From Crocinitomicaceae bacterium (lineage in GTDB: Bacteria; Bacteroidota; Bacteroidia; Flavobacteriales_D; Crocinitomicaceae), in contig JACJYW010000015.1 in the NCBI GenBank assembly GCA_020635955.1, forward strand, positions 1 through 38,361: a stretch of 38,361 nucleotides of DNA, read 5' to 3'. The notes below the pieces were generated by a model. The model was not told where the DNA came from, did no database searches, and was given only the letters and a program-made list of their open reading frames with translations. Each line of letters opens with the position of its first letter. Positions within the stretch are counted from its first letter, which is position 1. The position numbers were made by a program, and so were the translations under genes. This document shows positions 1 to 7,503 of this stretch, in pieces.

Positions 1-1
1 T

Positions 2-787
2 TTTTCAGATTGTTTACTTACCATGAAGAAAATGGGCCATCTGGATCTTGAATCAAAAAAGGGAAAGGCTCCCGGAGGATACAATTATCCGTTATATGAA
101 ATTGGAATTCCATTCATTTTCATGAATGCTGCAGGGTCAGCTAGAGATGTGATCACCATGGTTCATGAAGGTGGGCATGCGATTCATTCTTTTTTAACAA
201 AAGACCTTGATTTGACGGCTTACAAAAGTTTTCCTTCAGAAGTAGCTGAATTAGCTTCCATGTCTATGGAATTGCTGAGTATGAAATATTGGGAAGAGTT
301 CTATAAAGGGGATGACCTGAATCGTTCAAAGAAAGAGCATCTTGAATCAATCTTAATGGTATTGCCATGGATAGCTACCATTGACGCTTTCCAACACTGG
401 ATCTATGAAAATCCAACGCATACTAGAACCGATCGCAGAATGAAATGGTTGGAGCTAAGTGAGCGATTTGGAACAGGATTGACGGACTGGACTGGTTATG
501 AAGATGCGCATTATTACGCATGGCATAAGCAATTGCATTTGTTTGAGGTGCCTTTCTACTATATCGAATACGGTTTCTCCCAGTTAGGTGCCTTGGGTGT
601 TTGGAAAAACTCTTTATCCAACGAAAAAGATGCTATTGAAAAATACAAAGGAGGATTATCTCTAGGTTATACCAGAGATATCAAGAACATTTACAAAACA
701 GCAGGAGTACAGTTTGATTTTTCAAGTGATTATATCAGATCTATCTCAGGAATGATCGTAGAACAATTAGATAAAATTGATCATTGA
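2..787 (+). CDS. M3 family oligoendopeptidase (PepF-like), C-terminal part
   Basis: This is the 3' part of a zinc metallopeptidase that cleaves short peptides, probably in the cytoplasm. The frame is open from base 2, so the gene begins outside the window; the ATG at 23 is internal, because the family motif GHLDLESKKGKAPGGY runs straight through it. Counting from that ATG, the zinc-binding HEGGH motif is at residues 48-52 (ligands H48 and H52, catalytic E49). The third ligand is probably E76 in PSEVAE, placed as in thimet oligopeptidase and PepF. The remaining roughly 180 residues match the helical C-terminal half of the family. The stop codon overlaps the start of the barstar-like gene, so the two are probably co-translated. 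The family assignment is firm; the substrate is unknown. Confidence 0.93.
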   Translation, partial: FSDCLLTMKKMGHLDLESKKGKAPGGYNYPLYEIGIPFIFMNAAGSARDVITMVHEGGHAIHSFLTKDLDLTAYKSFPSEVAELASMSMELLSMKYWEEFYKGDDLNRSKKEHLESILMVLPWIATIDAFQHWIYENPTHTRTDRRMKWLELSERFGTGLTDWTGYEDAHYYAWHKQLHLFEVPFYYIEYGFSQLGALGVWKNSLSNEKDAIEKYKGGLSLGYTRDIKNIYKTAGVQFDFSSDYIRSISGMIVEQLDKIDH

Positions 788-1052
788 TCTTGGACATATT
801 GATAGCGTTCAGGAATTGCACCTGAAATTCAAAACCGAATTAGGTTTTCCAGATTTTTATGGAATGAACTGGAATGCGTTTTGGGATGCCATTTCCGGTC
901 TTATAGAAATGCCTGAAGAATTGATACTAATTAATTTTGAGAAGTTAGAAGATGTTCTGCCAACAGATGCTGAAATTCTGAGGGATCTTATTACCAAATA
1001 CAATCATTTGGGAAGAGATAGTGAAATTGCCATTGAAAAGGCTATGTATTAA
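777..1052 (+). CDS. Barstar-like (barnase inhibitor family) protein
   Basis: A 91-residue protein matching the barstar family: an N-terminal strand (IIDLGHI), a helix, the family-typical segment FPDFYGMNWNAFWDAISG at about residues 24-41, then a short strand and a C-terminal helix. Barstars bind and block secreted RNases of the barnase type inside the cell. The reading frame opens with TTG at 777, overlapping the peptidase stop by 11 bases. No ATG lies upstream before a stop, and the TTG start gives exactly the usual N-terminus, so I accept it. Translation is probably coupled to the peptidase gene. No barnase-like gene is visible nearby, so its partner is unknown. It may be a stand-alone inhibitor or a repurposed fold. 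Confidence 0.82.
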   Translation: MIIDLGHIDSVQELHLKFKTELGFPDFYGMNWNAFWDAISGLIEMPEELILINFEKLEDVLPTDAEILRDLITKYNHLGRDSEIAIEKAMY

Positions 1053-1053
1053 A

Positions 1054-1075
1054 AAATCCCGCCGAAGCGGGATTT
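1054..1075. terminator. Terminator between the barstar and small-protein genes
   Basis: A 9-bp perfect stem (AAATCCCGC / GCGGGATTT) with a CGAA loop. It lies directly after the barstar stop and just past the stop of the opposing 49-codon gene. The A and T runs in the stem ends would let it work in both directions. Confidence 0.85.
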
Positions 1076-1079
1076 CTAA

Positions 1080-1229
1080 TTAATTTAAGTTAAGCTCAAC
1101 TTTTGTATTTTTCGACTTTACTACTTCCAACGATTTCGAAAAAGCCAGGATGTTGTTGAGCACATCTTTTCTTGGTGATTTCGTTGTTTTTCCAGAAGAT
1201 TTAAGTTCATCAATGTAGATTTTTTGCAT
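1080..1229 (-). CDS. Small basic protein, 49 residues, conserved-looking
   Basis: A short frame from ATG at 1229 to TAA at 1080 encodes a lysine-rich 49-residue protein. It starts MQKIYIDELKSSG, contains SPRKDVLNNILAFSKSLEV in the middle and ends KVELNLN. The composition is that of a folded or DNA/RNA-contacting small protein, with no membrane segment. I recall similarly sized flavobacterial proteins with an 'NIL.FSKSLEV...ELNLN' pattern, but I cannot verify this. The frame ends a few bases from the shared terminator at 1054-1075, which is how a real convergent gene would be placed, and the region is otherwise empty. Function unknown. Confidence 0.6.
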   Translation of the reverse strand: MQKIYIDELKSSGKTTKSPRKDVLNNILAFSKSLEVVKSKNTKVELNLN

Positions 1230-1275
1230 AGGCAATATTTGGTTTATTAATAAGGTAAACGGTCTTTAAAAAAAC

Positions 1276-1327
1276 TTATTGCACAGATGCAATAAAAAAT
1301 CCCATCCAACAATGTTGAACAGGATTT
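1276..1327 (-). terminator. Terminator of the ECF sigma factor gene, with an adjacent second hairpin
   Basis: Reading leftward from the sigma gene, AAATCC (1327-1322) pairs with GGATTT (about 1303-1297) around an inner CAACA/TGTTG stem, followed by a T run. Just beyond it is a perfect 8-bp inverted repeat, TTATTGCA/TGCAATAA, at 1276-1295. The first hairpin fits a rho-independent terminator; the role of the second is unclear. Confidence 0.6.
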
Positions 1328-1348
1328 AACTTATGATTAGGTATTTAA

Positions 1349-1945
1349 TTATACAGTGATCGACACGTTATGCTTTTCTACCAATTTCCTCAAATTGATG
1401 AGTGCATAGCGCATTCTTCCAAGGGCAGTATTAATAGATATATCTTCTTGTTCAGCAATGTCTTTAAAGCTCATTCCTTTGAAAATACGATCTTCCAAAA
1501 CTTGTCTTTGTTCATCTGGTAAATGATCAACAAGCCTAACAATATCCACTTCAATTTGTTCCTTGATCATACTGTCTTCAACATTGTGATCAGATAAACT
1601 CAATACAGAAAATATATTAAAGTCTTCACTTTTAGAACTGCTTTCAGATACCATCTGCATCTTTTTGGCTTTTCTAAAATGATCAACCACCATATTATGT
1701 GCAATGGTCAACACCCAAGGCAAGAATTTACCTTCTTCGTTATAACTGCCATTCTTAACAGTTCGAATAACTTTAATAAATACTTCCTGAAAAATATCGT
1801 TCGCTAGATCTTCGTTACGAACTTTAGAAATGATATAACCAAAGACTCTGTCTTTATTTCTATCAAGTAAAGTCTCAAATGATTTTTCGTCTCCTGCAAC
1901 GTATGCACGGATCAACTCTTGGTCAGATAAACTTGCAATTCCCAT
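1349..1945 (-). CDS. ECF-type RNA polymerase sigma-70 family factor
   Basis: A 198-residue sigma factor of the extracytoplasmic-function type. Sigma region 2 lies in about the first 95 residues (NDIFQEVFIKVIRTV, then FLPWVLTIAHNMVVDHFRK). An acidic and serine-rich linker follows, then region 4 with a helix-turn-helix (LPDEQRQVLEDRIFKGMS, then FKDIAEQEDISINTALGRMR). It directs core polymerase to a specific promoter set. No anti-sigma factor gene lies beside it, so control is probably transcriptional or by a distant partner. It has a near-perfect housekeeping promoter about 125 bases upstream and its own terminator. It is divergent from the uvrA-type gene. The regulon cannot be read from sequence. 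Confidence 0.93.
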   Translation of the reverse strand: MGIASLSDQELIRAYVAGDEKSFETLLDRNKDRVFGYIISKVRNEDLANDIFQEVFIKVIRTVKNGSYNEEGKFLPWVLTIAHNMVVDHFRKAKKMQMVSESSSKSEDFNIFSVLSLSDHNVEDSMIKEQIEVDIVRLVDHLPDEQRQVLEDRIFKGMSFKDIAEQEDISINTALGRMRYALINLRKLVEKHNVSITV

Positions 1946-2074
1946 AATCTACTCATTTTAACCAGACCCATCCTGAACAAATATTCAGAAGCAGTATCCA
2001 GCGTTTTTTTCATTTGTTAATCAAAAGAGTAGATGTATTATCTATAGGCTATGCAATTTTAATTTTTTGTTTCC

Positions 2075-2105
2075 CAAATATAAAGCAACAAACTGTTTTT
2101 TCAAA
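2075..2105 (-). promoter_or_regulatory. Bacteroidota housekeeping promoter for the ECF sigma gene
   Basis: On the minus strand, TTTG (2105-2102), a 19-base spacer and TATATTTG (2082-2075) match the Bacteroidota primary-sigma consensus TTTG-N19-TAnnTTTG exactly. Transcription would begin near 2068. Confidence 0.75.
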
Positions 2106-2271
2106 ATTCAAGTAGCGTACAAGGCGTTTCTAAATAACCAAGTGTTGCTTTTATCTAGTTAACGGTACAATACCATCTAAAGGTTGGGTGGGTTTGTAAT
2201 TTTTTTTCAATGGTATAACAAATTGAAGGATCGAAAAGTTACAATGGCCTCATTACTGTTCAGTTTATTAC

Positions 2272-2279
2272 TAAATTTG
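2272..2279 (+). promoter_or_regulatory. Possible -7 box of the uvrA-type gene
   Basis: TAAATTTG matches TAnnTTTG and lies 16 bases before the ATG at 2295, which would give a nearly leaderless mRNA. No clear TTTG element is found at the right distance upstream, so support is partial. It favours the 2295 start over earlier ones. Confidence 0.35.
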
Positions 2280-2294
2280 ATACAACAACAAACC

Positions 2295-5072
2295 ATGTCC
2301 AAACACAAAGAAATAGAGATCAAAGGAGCACGTGTTCACAATCTAAAGAACATTGATGTAAAAATTCCGCACAATGAATTAGTTGTTATCACCGGTCTGT
2401 CAGGATCAGGTAAAAGTTCACTGGCATTTGACACTTTATTTGCTGAAGGTCAAAGACGTTATGTAGAGAGCCTATCTTCTTATGCCCGTCAATTCCTTGG
2501 TAGACTCGATAAGCCAGAGGTAGATTACATAAAAGGTATTTCACCAGCCATAGCCATTGAACAAAAGGTTATCTCCAATAACCCAAGATCTACTGTTGGA
2601 ACTGTAACTGAGATCTATGATTACTTAAAAGTTCTCTTTGCCAGGATTGGAAAGACCTATTCTCCTGTATCAGGTGAAGAGGTAAAGAAACATTCTGTTA
2701 CAGATGTTGTTAAGTTCATTGAATCATTTGATGAGGGTGAAAGATATATGATCCTGGCACCCTGGAAGTTGAAAGAAGGTTATGCGGCTGATAAAGCAGC
2801 TGAAATCCTCATTTCTCAAGGATTCACTAAGGTGCAGATAAAGAATGAAACACTTGATCTTGATGGATTTGATAGTTCACTATTTGACGAAAATGAAAGT
2901 TATATCATCATTGACAGATTAAGCCATCAAACAGATGAAGATTACTTCTCACGTGTGGCTGATTCTTCCCAAACTGCTTTCTATGAAGGATTTGGTGATT
3001 GCATCATTTATCGATTAGAAGATGAATCACACACTTTGTTCACCAACCGTTTTGAGGCAGATGGGATTGAATTCATTGAACCAAGCATTAACTTTTTCAG
3101 TTTTAATAATCCTTATGGCGCCTGCGGTACTTGTGAAGGATACGGAAGTACCATTGGTATTGATCCAAATCTGGTAATACCGGATAAGACGCTCAGCATT
3201 TATGAAGAAGCTGTTGCTCCCTGGAGGGGAGAAAAGATGGGAGAATGGAGAGAATGGTTCATTGCTAATGCTTCTAAATCAAATTTCCCTATCCACCGTC
3301 CAATTGCAGAACTAAATGATCAGGAAAAAAAGATTCTTTGGAATGGGGATGCCCATCTCAAAGGTTTGAACGATTTCTTTGACTATTTACAGTCAAAATC
3401 CTATAAGATCCATTACCGTATAATGTTATCACGTTATCGCGGAAAAACAGAATGTCCGGATTGTAGAGGAACACGACTCAGAAAAGAAACGAATTACGTT
3501 AAAATAGACGGATACAATATCTCGGATCTTCTTTTACTTCCTTTGGATGAACTAGTGCTTGTATTTGATCAAATAAAGCTGGATAAATACCAGGAAGAAG
3601 TTGCAAAAAGATTGTTACTGGAGATCAGAAACAGATTGAATTACCTGAATGATGTAGGCCTGGGATATCTGACATTGAACAGACAATCGGCAACCCTTTC
3701 AGGAGGTGAGTCTCAACGTATCAATTTAGCCACATCTCTAGGATCTTCTCTAGTAGGATCAATGTACATTTTGGATGAGCCAAGTATAGGTTTACATCCA
3801 AGGGATACCAATCGATTAATTGGGGTACTGGAACGACTTAAAAAAGTCGGGAATACCGTTATTGTAGTAGAGCACGAAGAAGAAGTAATGCTTGCTGCTG
3901 ATCAGATCATTGATATTGGTCCTAAAGCCGGAATATACGGCGGAGAGATTGTTTTTCAAGGTGCTCACAAAGACCTTTTGAAGGCAAAAAACAGCTTAAC
4001 GGCTGAATATCTGACTAAGAAAAAGGAAATCCCTACTCCTGAAAAAAGAAGGAAACTCAATTCAAAGATCCTGTTAAAAGGAATGCGGGAAAATAACCTA
4101 AAGAACATTGACCTTCAAATACCTTTAAACGGATTAGTTTGTATTTCTGGTGTTTCAGGGTCAGGAAAATCTACCATAGTCAAACAGATTCTCTACCCTT
4201 CTCTTTTAAAAATATTGGGGAAATCGACCAATAAAATTGGAGATTTTGATGGACTGGAAGGAGATGTGAAACGCATTCAGGAAGTAGAAATGGTGGATCA
4301 AAATCCTATTGGAAGATCATCCAGATCAAATCCTGCAACCTATGTAAAAGCCTTTGATTATATCCGTGACCTGTTCGCTAAACAGCAATTAGCTAAGATC
4401 AGAGGATACAAATCCGGTTTCTTTTCATACAACGTACCTGGTGGAAGATGTGAAACCTGTAAAGGCGAAGGAGAGATCACCATTTCTATGCAATTCATGG
4501 CGGATGTCAAATTGCAATGTGAAGAATGCAAAGGAAAACGTTACTCTCAAGAAGCATTAGAAGTTGAATACAAAGGAAAAACCATTTCCGATATCCTGGA
4601 TATGCCAATTGAAGAAGCCATTGAGTTCTTTAATGCATCAGCCGGACCAGAATTGAGGATCATTGAACGTATTCAACCTTTATTTGATCTAGGGCTTGGC
4701 TATCTAACTATGGGGCAATCCAGTAGCACTATGAGTGGTGGTGAAGCTCAAAGAGTTAAACTGGCTTCCTTCTTGAACAAAGGTCAAAAAAACCAAACTC
4801 CTACCCTCTTTATCTTTGATGAACCCACCACAGGGCTGCATTTTCACGATATTGAAAAATTGATCCTTGCATTTCAGGAATTAATAAAATTGGGGCATAG
4901 CATTTTAGTGATCGAGCACAATGTTGATGTGCTAAAATGTGCCGATTGGATCATTGACATAGGTCCTGAAGGTGGAAAAAATGGCGGTAAGATCCTCATT
5001 GAAGGAACGCCGGAAGAGGTGGTTAGCTGTAAGGAAAGCTACACGGGACAGTACTTAAAAGAAAAACTTTAA
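2295..5072 (+). CDS. uvrA: Excinuclease ABC subunit A (UvrA family)
   Basis: A 925-residue UvrA-family double ABC ATPase, which finds bulky DNA damage and loads UvrB in nucleotide excision repair. Visible motifs: Walker A GLSGSGKS at 34-41, signature LSGGE at 468-472 with ILDEPSIGLHPRD after it, second Walker A GVSGSGKST at 619-627, signature MSGGE at 813-817 with IFDEPTTGLH. The C-terminal zinc site is complete (C719, C722, C742, C745). The first zinc site keeps only the later pair (C277, C280, in GACGTCEGYG); the earlier CxxC is absent. I start it at ATG 2295 because MSKHKEIEIKGARVHNLKN is the family N-terminus; in-frame TTG 2184 and ATG 2244 would add an unusual leader. It may be a second UvrA paralog rather than the only one. 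The next gene starts one base after its stop. Confidence 0.93.
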   Translation: MSKHKEIEIKGARVHNLKNIDVKIPHNELVVITGLSGSGKSSLAFDTLFAEGQRRYVESLSSYARQFLGRLDKPEVDYIKGISPAIAIEQKVISNNPRSTVGTVTEIYDYLKVLFARIGKTYSPVSGEEVKKHSVTDVVKFIESFDEGERYMILAPWKLKEGYAADKAAEILISQGFTKVQIKNETLDLDGFDSSLFDENESYIIIDRLSHQTDEDYFSRVADSSQTAFYEGFGDCIIYRLEDESHTLFTNRFEADGIEFIEPSINFFSFNNPYGACGTCEGYGSTIGIDPNLVIPDKTLSIYEEAVAPWRGEKMGEWREWFIANASKSNFPIHRPIAELNDQEKKILWNGDAHLKGLNDFFDYLQSKSYKIHYRIMLSRYRGKTECPDCRGTRLRKETNYVKIDGYNISDLLLLPLDELVLVFDQIKLDKYQEEVAKRLLLEIRNRLNYLNDVGLGYLTLNRQSATLSGGESQRINLATSLGSSLVGSMYILDEPSIGLHPRDTNRLIGVLERLKKVGNTVIVVEHEEEVMLAADQIIDIGPKAGIYGGEIVFQGAHKDLLKAKNSLTAEYLTKKKEIPTPEKRRKLNSKILLKGMRENNLKNIDLQIPLNGLVCISGVSGSGKSTIVKQILYPSLLKILGKSTNKIGDFDGLEGDVKRIQEVEMVDQNPIGRSSRSNPATYVKAFDYIRDLFAKQQLAKIRGYKSGFFSYNVPGGRCETCKGEGEITISMQFMADVKLQCEECKGKRYSQEALEVEYKGKTISDILDMPIEEAIEFFNASAGPELRIIERIQPLFDLGLGYLTMGQSSSTMSGGEAQRVKLASFLNKGQKNQTPTLFIFDEPTTGLHFHDIEKLILAFQELIKLGHSILVIEHNVDVLKCADWIIDIGPEGGKNGGKILIEGTPEEVVSCKESYTGQYLKEKL

Positions 5073-5073
5073 G

Positions 5074-5514
5074 ATGTACAAGACAAAACAAATTGGATGG
5101 ATGATCATCATTCTGGTGTTATCATTATCATTGGGATTATTAGCTATGACTATGTTTCCTTCAGAGGATATTCAAGATGTACGTTTGATCGTTTATGCTA
5201 CAGTAGGTGTTTCTGCAATATTGCTTCTTTTGTTTTATCAATTGGAAACCGTGGTTGATGAATCCGGAATTACCTTAACATTTGGTATTGGTTTGATCAA
5301 AAAGCAAATTTTACTATCCGACATTGAACGAACTGAAGTTGTAAAGAACAAATTCTGGTATGGATGGGGAATTCGATTAACTCCACATGGATGGCTTTGG
5401 AATGTCGCAGGATATGATGCTGTGGAGATCACTTATAAAAATGGCAACAGAAAATTCAGAATTGGTACCAAAGATGCCAATTTATTAAAAGAGGAGATTG
5501 ACAAACGCTTGTAA
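5074..5514 (+). CDS. Two-TM membrane protein with a PH-like cytoplasmic domain
   Basis: A 146-residue protein with two hydrophobic helices (about residues 8-27 and 38-55), followed by a soluble domain rich in beta strands (GITLTFGIGLIKKQILLSDI, then WGIRLTPHGWLWNV and VEITYKNGNRKFRIGT). This layout, with two TM helices and a small strand-rich domain ending in a helix, resembles the bacterial PH-domain membrane proteins; that is a fold-level guess. The ATG sits one base past the uvrA stop (TAAGATG), so it is almost certainly in the same transcript. I see no link to DNA repair in the sequence. Confidence 0.7.
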   Translation: MYKTKQIGWMIIILVLSLSLGLLAMTMFPSEDIQDVRLIVYATVGVSAILLLLFYQLETVVDESGITLTFGIGLIKKQILLSDIERTEVVKNKFWYGWGIRLTPHGWLWNVAGYDAVEITYKNGNRKFRIGTKDANLLKEEIDKRL

Positions 5515-5535
5515 CCTGAACTTAATTTTTGGTTT

Positions 5536-5543
5536 TATTTTTG
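5536..5543 (+). promoter_or_regulatory. Possible -7 box for the secreted protein gene
   Basis: TATTTTTG matches TAnnTTTG and lies 16 bases before the ATG at 5560. The nearest TTG upstream (5509-5511) is 24 bases away, longer than the usual spacer. Confidence 0.35.
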
Positions 5544-5559
5544 TAGATATCGCAATTGC

Positions 5560-5991
5560 ATGAGATTACTATTACTCGGAATATTCTTCATTATCAGCTT
5601 TAATGGATTGGCACAAACCAAGGATCAATTGATTCTGGACGGTCCAAAAGACTCGGTACTTGTATATGCCGGAGAGGGTTTTTTAGCTAAAGGGAACTGC
5701 CTATTGATCAAATTCACAGGTGATGGTCAATTGTTCTTTAATGAACTGGCTAGTTTTCATGCTCAAGACGAAAATCAGATTCAGCGAACCGAACTGGAGT
5801 TGAATGTCTACCATATCACTAAGCCATATTGGGTTTACGGTACCTATTCAGTTCATGCAAAATTAGAAACTAGAGGTACCTATACCTTGATAGAGATCTA
5901 TTTTCAGGCCTACAATAATCCCGGTAATTATAAAATGCATGGGGCTGACAAGGCATATCAGGAGATCATCAATAAACTATTGAAAAAATAA
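5560..5991 (+). CDS. Secreted or periplasmic protein of unknown function
   Basis: A 143-residue protein with a clear signal peptide (MRLLLLGIFFIISFNGLAQ, cleavage expected after A18-Q19). The mature part is about 125 residues, with alternating hydrophobic strands and no recognisable catalytic motif or lipobox. A C-terminal helix ends in lysines. I do not recognise the family. It lies between the uvrA-linked membrane protein and proC, all on the plus strand, but each of the last two genes seems to have its own -7 box, so co-function is not implied. Confidence 0.75.
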   Translation: MRLLLLGIFFIISFNGLAQTKDQLILDGPKDSVLVYAGEGFLAKGNCLLIKFTGDGQLFFNELASFHAQDENQIQRTELELNVYHITKPYWVYGTYSVHAKLETRGTYTLIEIYFQAYNNPGNYKMHGADKAYQEIINKLLKK

Positions 5992-6011
5992 GTTCGCTTT
6001 CAAGGAATTCC

Positions 6012-6019
6012 TAATTTTG
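6012..6019 (+). promoter_or_regulatory. Possible -7 box for proC
   Basis: TAATTTTG fits TAnnTTTG and lies 17 bases before the ATG at 6037, inside the gap after the previous stop. No convincing TTTG element is found 18-20 bases upstream. Confidence 0.35.
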
Positions 6020-6036
6020 CGGCAAAATTCCTGATC

Positions 6037-6831
6037 ATGAATATTTCAAAGATTGCAATTATTGGATGCGGTAACCTGGGTTTATCAATTGCTAATGGTT
6101 TAATTGATAATCCAACTTTTGACAATTCTGACCTTATTGCTACGCGAAGAAATTTAGAGCCTATCCAAGAATTGAAATCACATGGAGTTCAAATTACAAG
6201 TGACAACAATAAAGCCGTTCAGGAGGCAAATGTTATCATCCTATCAGTGAAGCCTTACAATGTTTTGAACGTCTGTAAAGAAATTAAAGGGTCTGTTCAA
6301 AAAGGAAATATTGTGGTTTCAACCGTTACAGGAATTTCGATCGATCAAATCCAAGAAGCCCTGGGATCAGATATATCAGTTTTACGCGTAATGCCTAATA
6401 CAGCTGCAGATGTAAATGAATCGGTGACCTGTATAGCTGATAAGGGTGCTTCAAATGAAGATTACCAGGCGGTTGCTGACATATTCAACGCCATTGGTAA
6501 CACCATTCGAATTTCTGAAGACTTAATGGAGGCGGCAACTGTTCTTGGTGCTTGTGGTATCGCTTACGTTTTGAGATTTATGAGAGCCATGGTTCAGGGA
6601 GGAATTCAAATTGGATTTGATGCTAAAACAGCTACAGCCATAGTGAATCAAACTGTTAAAGGGGCTTCTCAATTATTGATCCAGAATGGGATGCATCCAG
6701 AATATGAAATTGACAAAGTGACCACTCCGAAAGGATGCACTATTGTTGGGATCAATGAAATGGAACACAATGGATTCTCATCATCTTTGATCAAAGGAAT
6801 TGTAGCTTCTTATGAAGCCATAGAGAAATAA
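6037..6831 (+). CDS. proC: Pyrroline-5-carboxylate reductase
   Basis: A 264-residue enzyme that reduces 1-pyrroline-5-carboxylate to L-proline with NAD(P)H, the last step of proline synthesis, in the cytoplasm. The N-terminal Rossmann fold has the dinucleotide motif IGCGNLGLSIANGL (about residues 9-22), followed by ILSVKPYNV and VLRVMPNTAA, both typical of the family. The C-terminal helical dimerisation domain carries the family signature near VTTPKGCTIVGINEME, and the length is normal. The ATG at 6037 gives the expected N-terminus. A terminator hairpin follows directly. There is no neighbouring proA or proB, so the pathway is dispersed. Confidence 0.95.
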   Translation: MNISKIAIIGCGNLGLSIANGLIDNPTFDNSDLIATRRNLEPIQELKSHGVQITSDNNKAVQEANVIILSVKPYNVLNVCKEIKGSVQKGNIVVSTVTGISIDQIQEALGSDISVLRVMPNTAADVNESVTCIADKGASNEDYQAVADIFNAIGNTIRISEDLMEAATVLGACGIAYVLRFMRAMVQGGIQIGFDAKTATAIVNQTVKGASQLLIQNGMHPEYEIDKVTTPKGCTIVGINEMEHNGFSSSLIKGIVASYEAIEK

Positions 6832-6834
6832 AAA

Positions 6835-6863
6835 AAGGACAGCTAACTGTCCCTTATCGTTTT
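6835..6863. terminator. Bidirectional terminator between proC and the opposing gene
   Basis: A GGACAG/CTGTCC stem (6837-6842 and 6847-6852) with a CTAA loop, preceded by a run of A and followed within a few bases by a run of T. It sits between the proC stop and the stop of the leftward gene ending at 6864, so it can serve both. Confidence 0.8.
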
Positions 6864-7382
6864 TTATGCTTCTGAGTATTGGGCGGCAAATCGATTCATT
6901 AATTCTTTGAATTTAAGATGAGCTGCTTCATCATAGTTATCGATCACTCTACCATGTTCATCTTTAGCAACACGTGAAGTCCAATAGGTTTCAAATGTTC
7001 CCCACTGTGTTATATGAAATCCATTCCGTGCTAAAATAATATTAGGATCAACTTTGTTGCCCATAGGATCTCTTTCAAAGATCATTGCAGCTTTGATCTC
7101 TGCATACTTTTCAAGTGAAATAGGTTCACCATCCTGCATTGACGCTACAGTCTGCTGATATATAGGCATAAAGGTTTGCTGAATAGCCATGGCGTGTTGA
7201 GGGTCCATCATCATTTTTGTCCATCCTTCTTTTGCACTTTCCCAACTGTCAAGGCTAACGCCATTATCCTGAGCTATTTGTGCATGCTTATCCGTTTCTT
7301 CAGGTTTAGTTCCTGACATTAATCCACAAAGTTTGGCGTATTGTTCAAGAGATACGCCGGAAATCGGTTCAAATTGAGACAT
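6864..7382 (-). CDS. Soluble protein with an internal duplication, function unknown
   Basis: A 172-residue protein without signal peptide or membrane segment. It contains two related copies of a roughly 50-residue unit. Residues 6-60 hold ISGVSLEQYAKLCGLM and later NGVSLDSWESAKEGW. Residues 86-140 hold EPISLEKYAEIKAAM and later NGFHITQWGTFETYW. Each unit has a 'SLEQYA' helix and a 'W...W' helix about 25 residues further on. I do not recognise a characterised family; similar Bacteroidota proteins are annotated only as DUFs. It is transcribed leftward into the shared terminator, with about 100 bases of intergenic DNA upstream. Confidence 0.75.
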   Translation of the reverse strand: MSQFEPISGVSLEQYAKLCGLMSGTKPEETDKHAQIAQDNGVSLDSWESAKEGWTKMMMDPQHAMAIQQTFMPIYQQTVASMQDGEPISLEKYAEIKAAMIFERDPMGNKVDPNIILARNGFHITQWGTFETYWTSRVAKDEHGRVIDNYDEAAHLKFKELMNRFAAQYSEA

Positions 7383-7483
7383 ATATAAATTTTAAAGGTT
7401 AATTAAAGTACTTTGGAATTTACGAATAAAACCGATTAAATTTCAGTGAATCAATAAATTAAAGAAAAATTAATTCATAAAAA

Positions 7484-7503
7484 AAGGATGATCACTCATC
7501 CTT
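7484..7503 (-). terminator. Terminator overlapping the end of the DUF4294 gene
   Basis: A perfect 8-bp stem AAGGATGA/TCATCCTT with a four-base loop, followed on the minus strand by a run of T. The left arm encodes the last residues and the stop codon of the gene, so terminator and coding end overlap. Confidence 0.85.

Larger units (their letters stand above)
1946..2294. other. Divergent intergenic region (349 bases)
   Basis: No credible gene is seen here. It holds the sigma-factor promoter (2075-2105) and a possible uvrA -7 box (2272-2279). About 125 bases lie between the sigma -7 box and the sigma start codon, so that transcript has a long 5' leader. I find no obvious strong hairpin in the leader. 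The frame that opens with TTG at 2184 and runs into uvrA is treated as non-coding leader. Confidence 0.6.

Noticed and set aside
2184..2294. Upstream extension of uvrA starting at TTG 2184 (or ATG 2244)
   Set aside because: It would add a non-conserved hydrophobic leader before MSKHKEIEIKGARVHN, and the -7 box at 2272 lies inside it.
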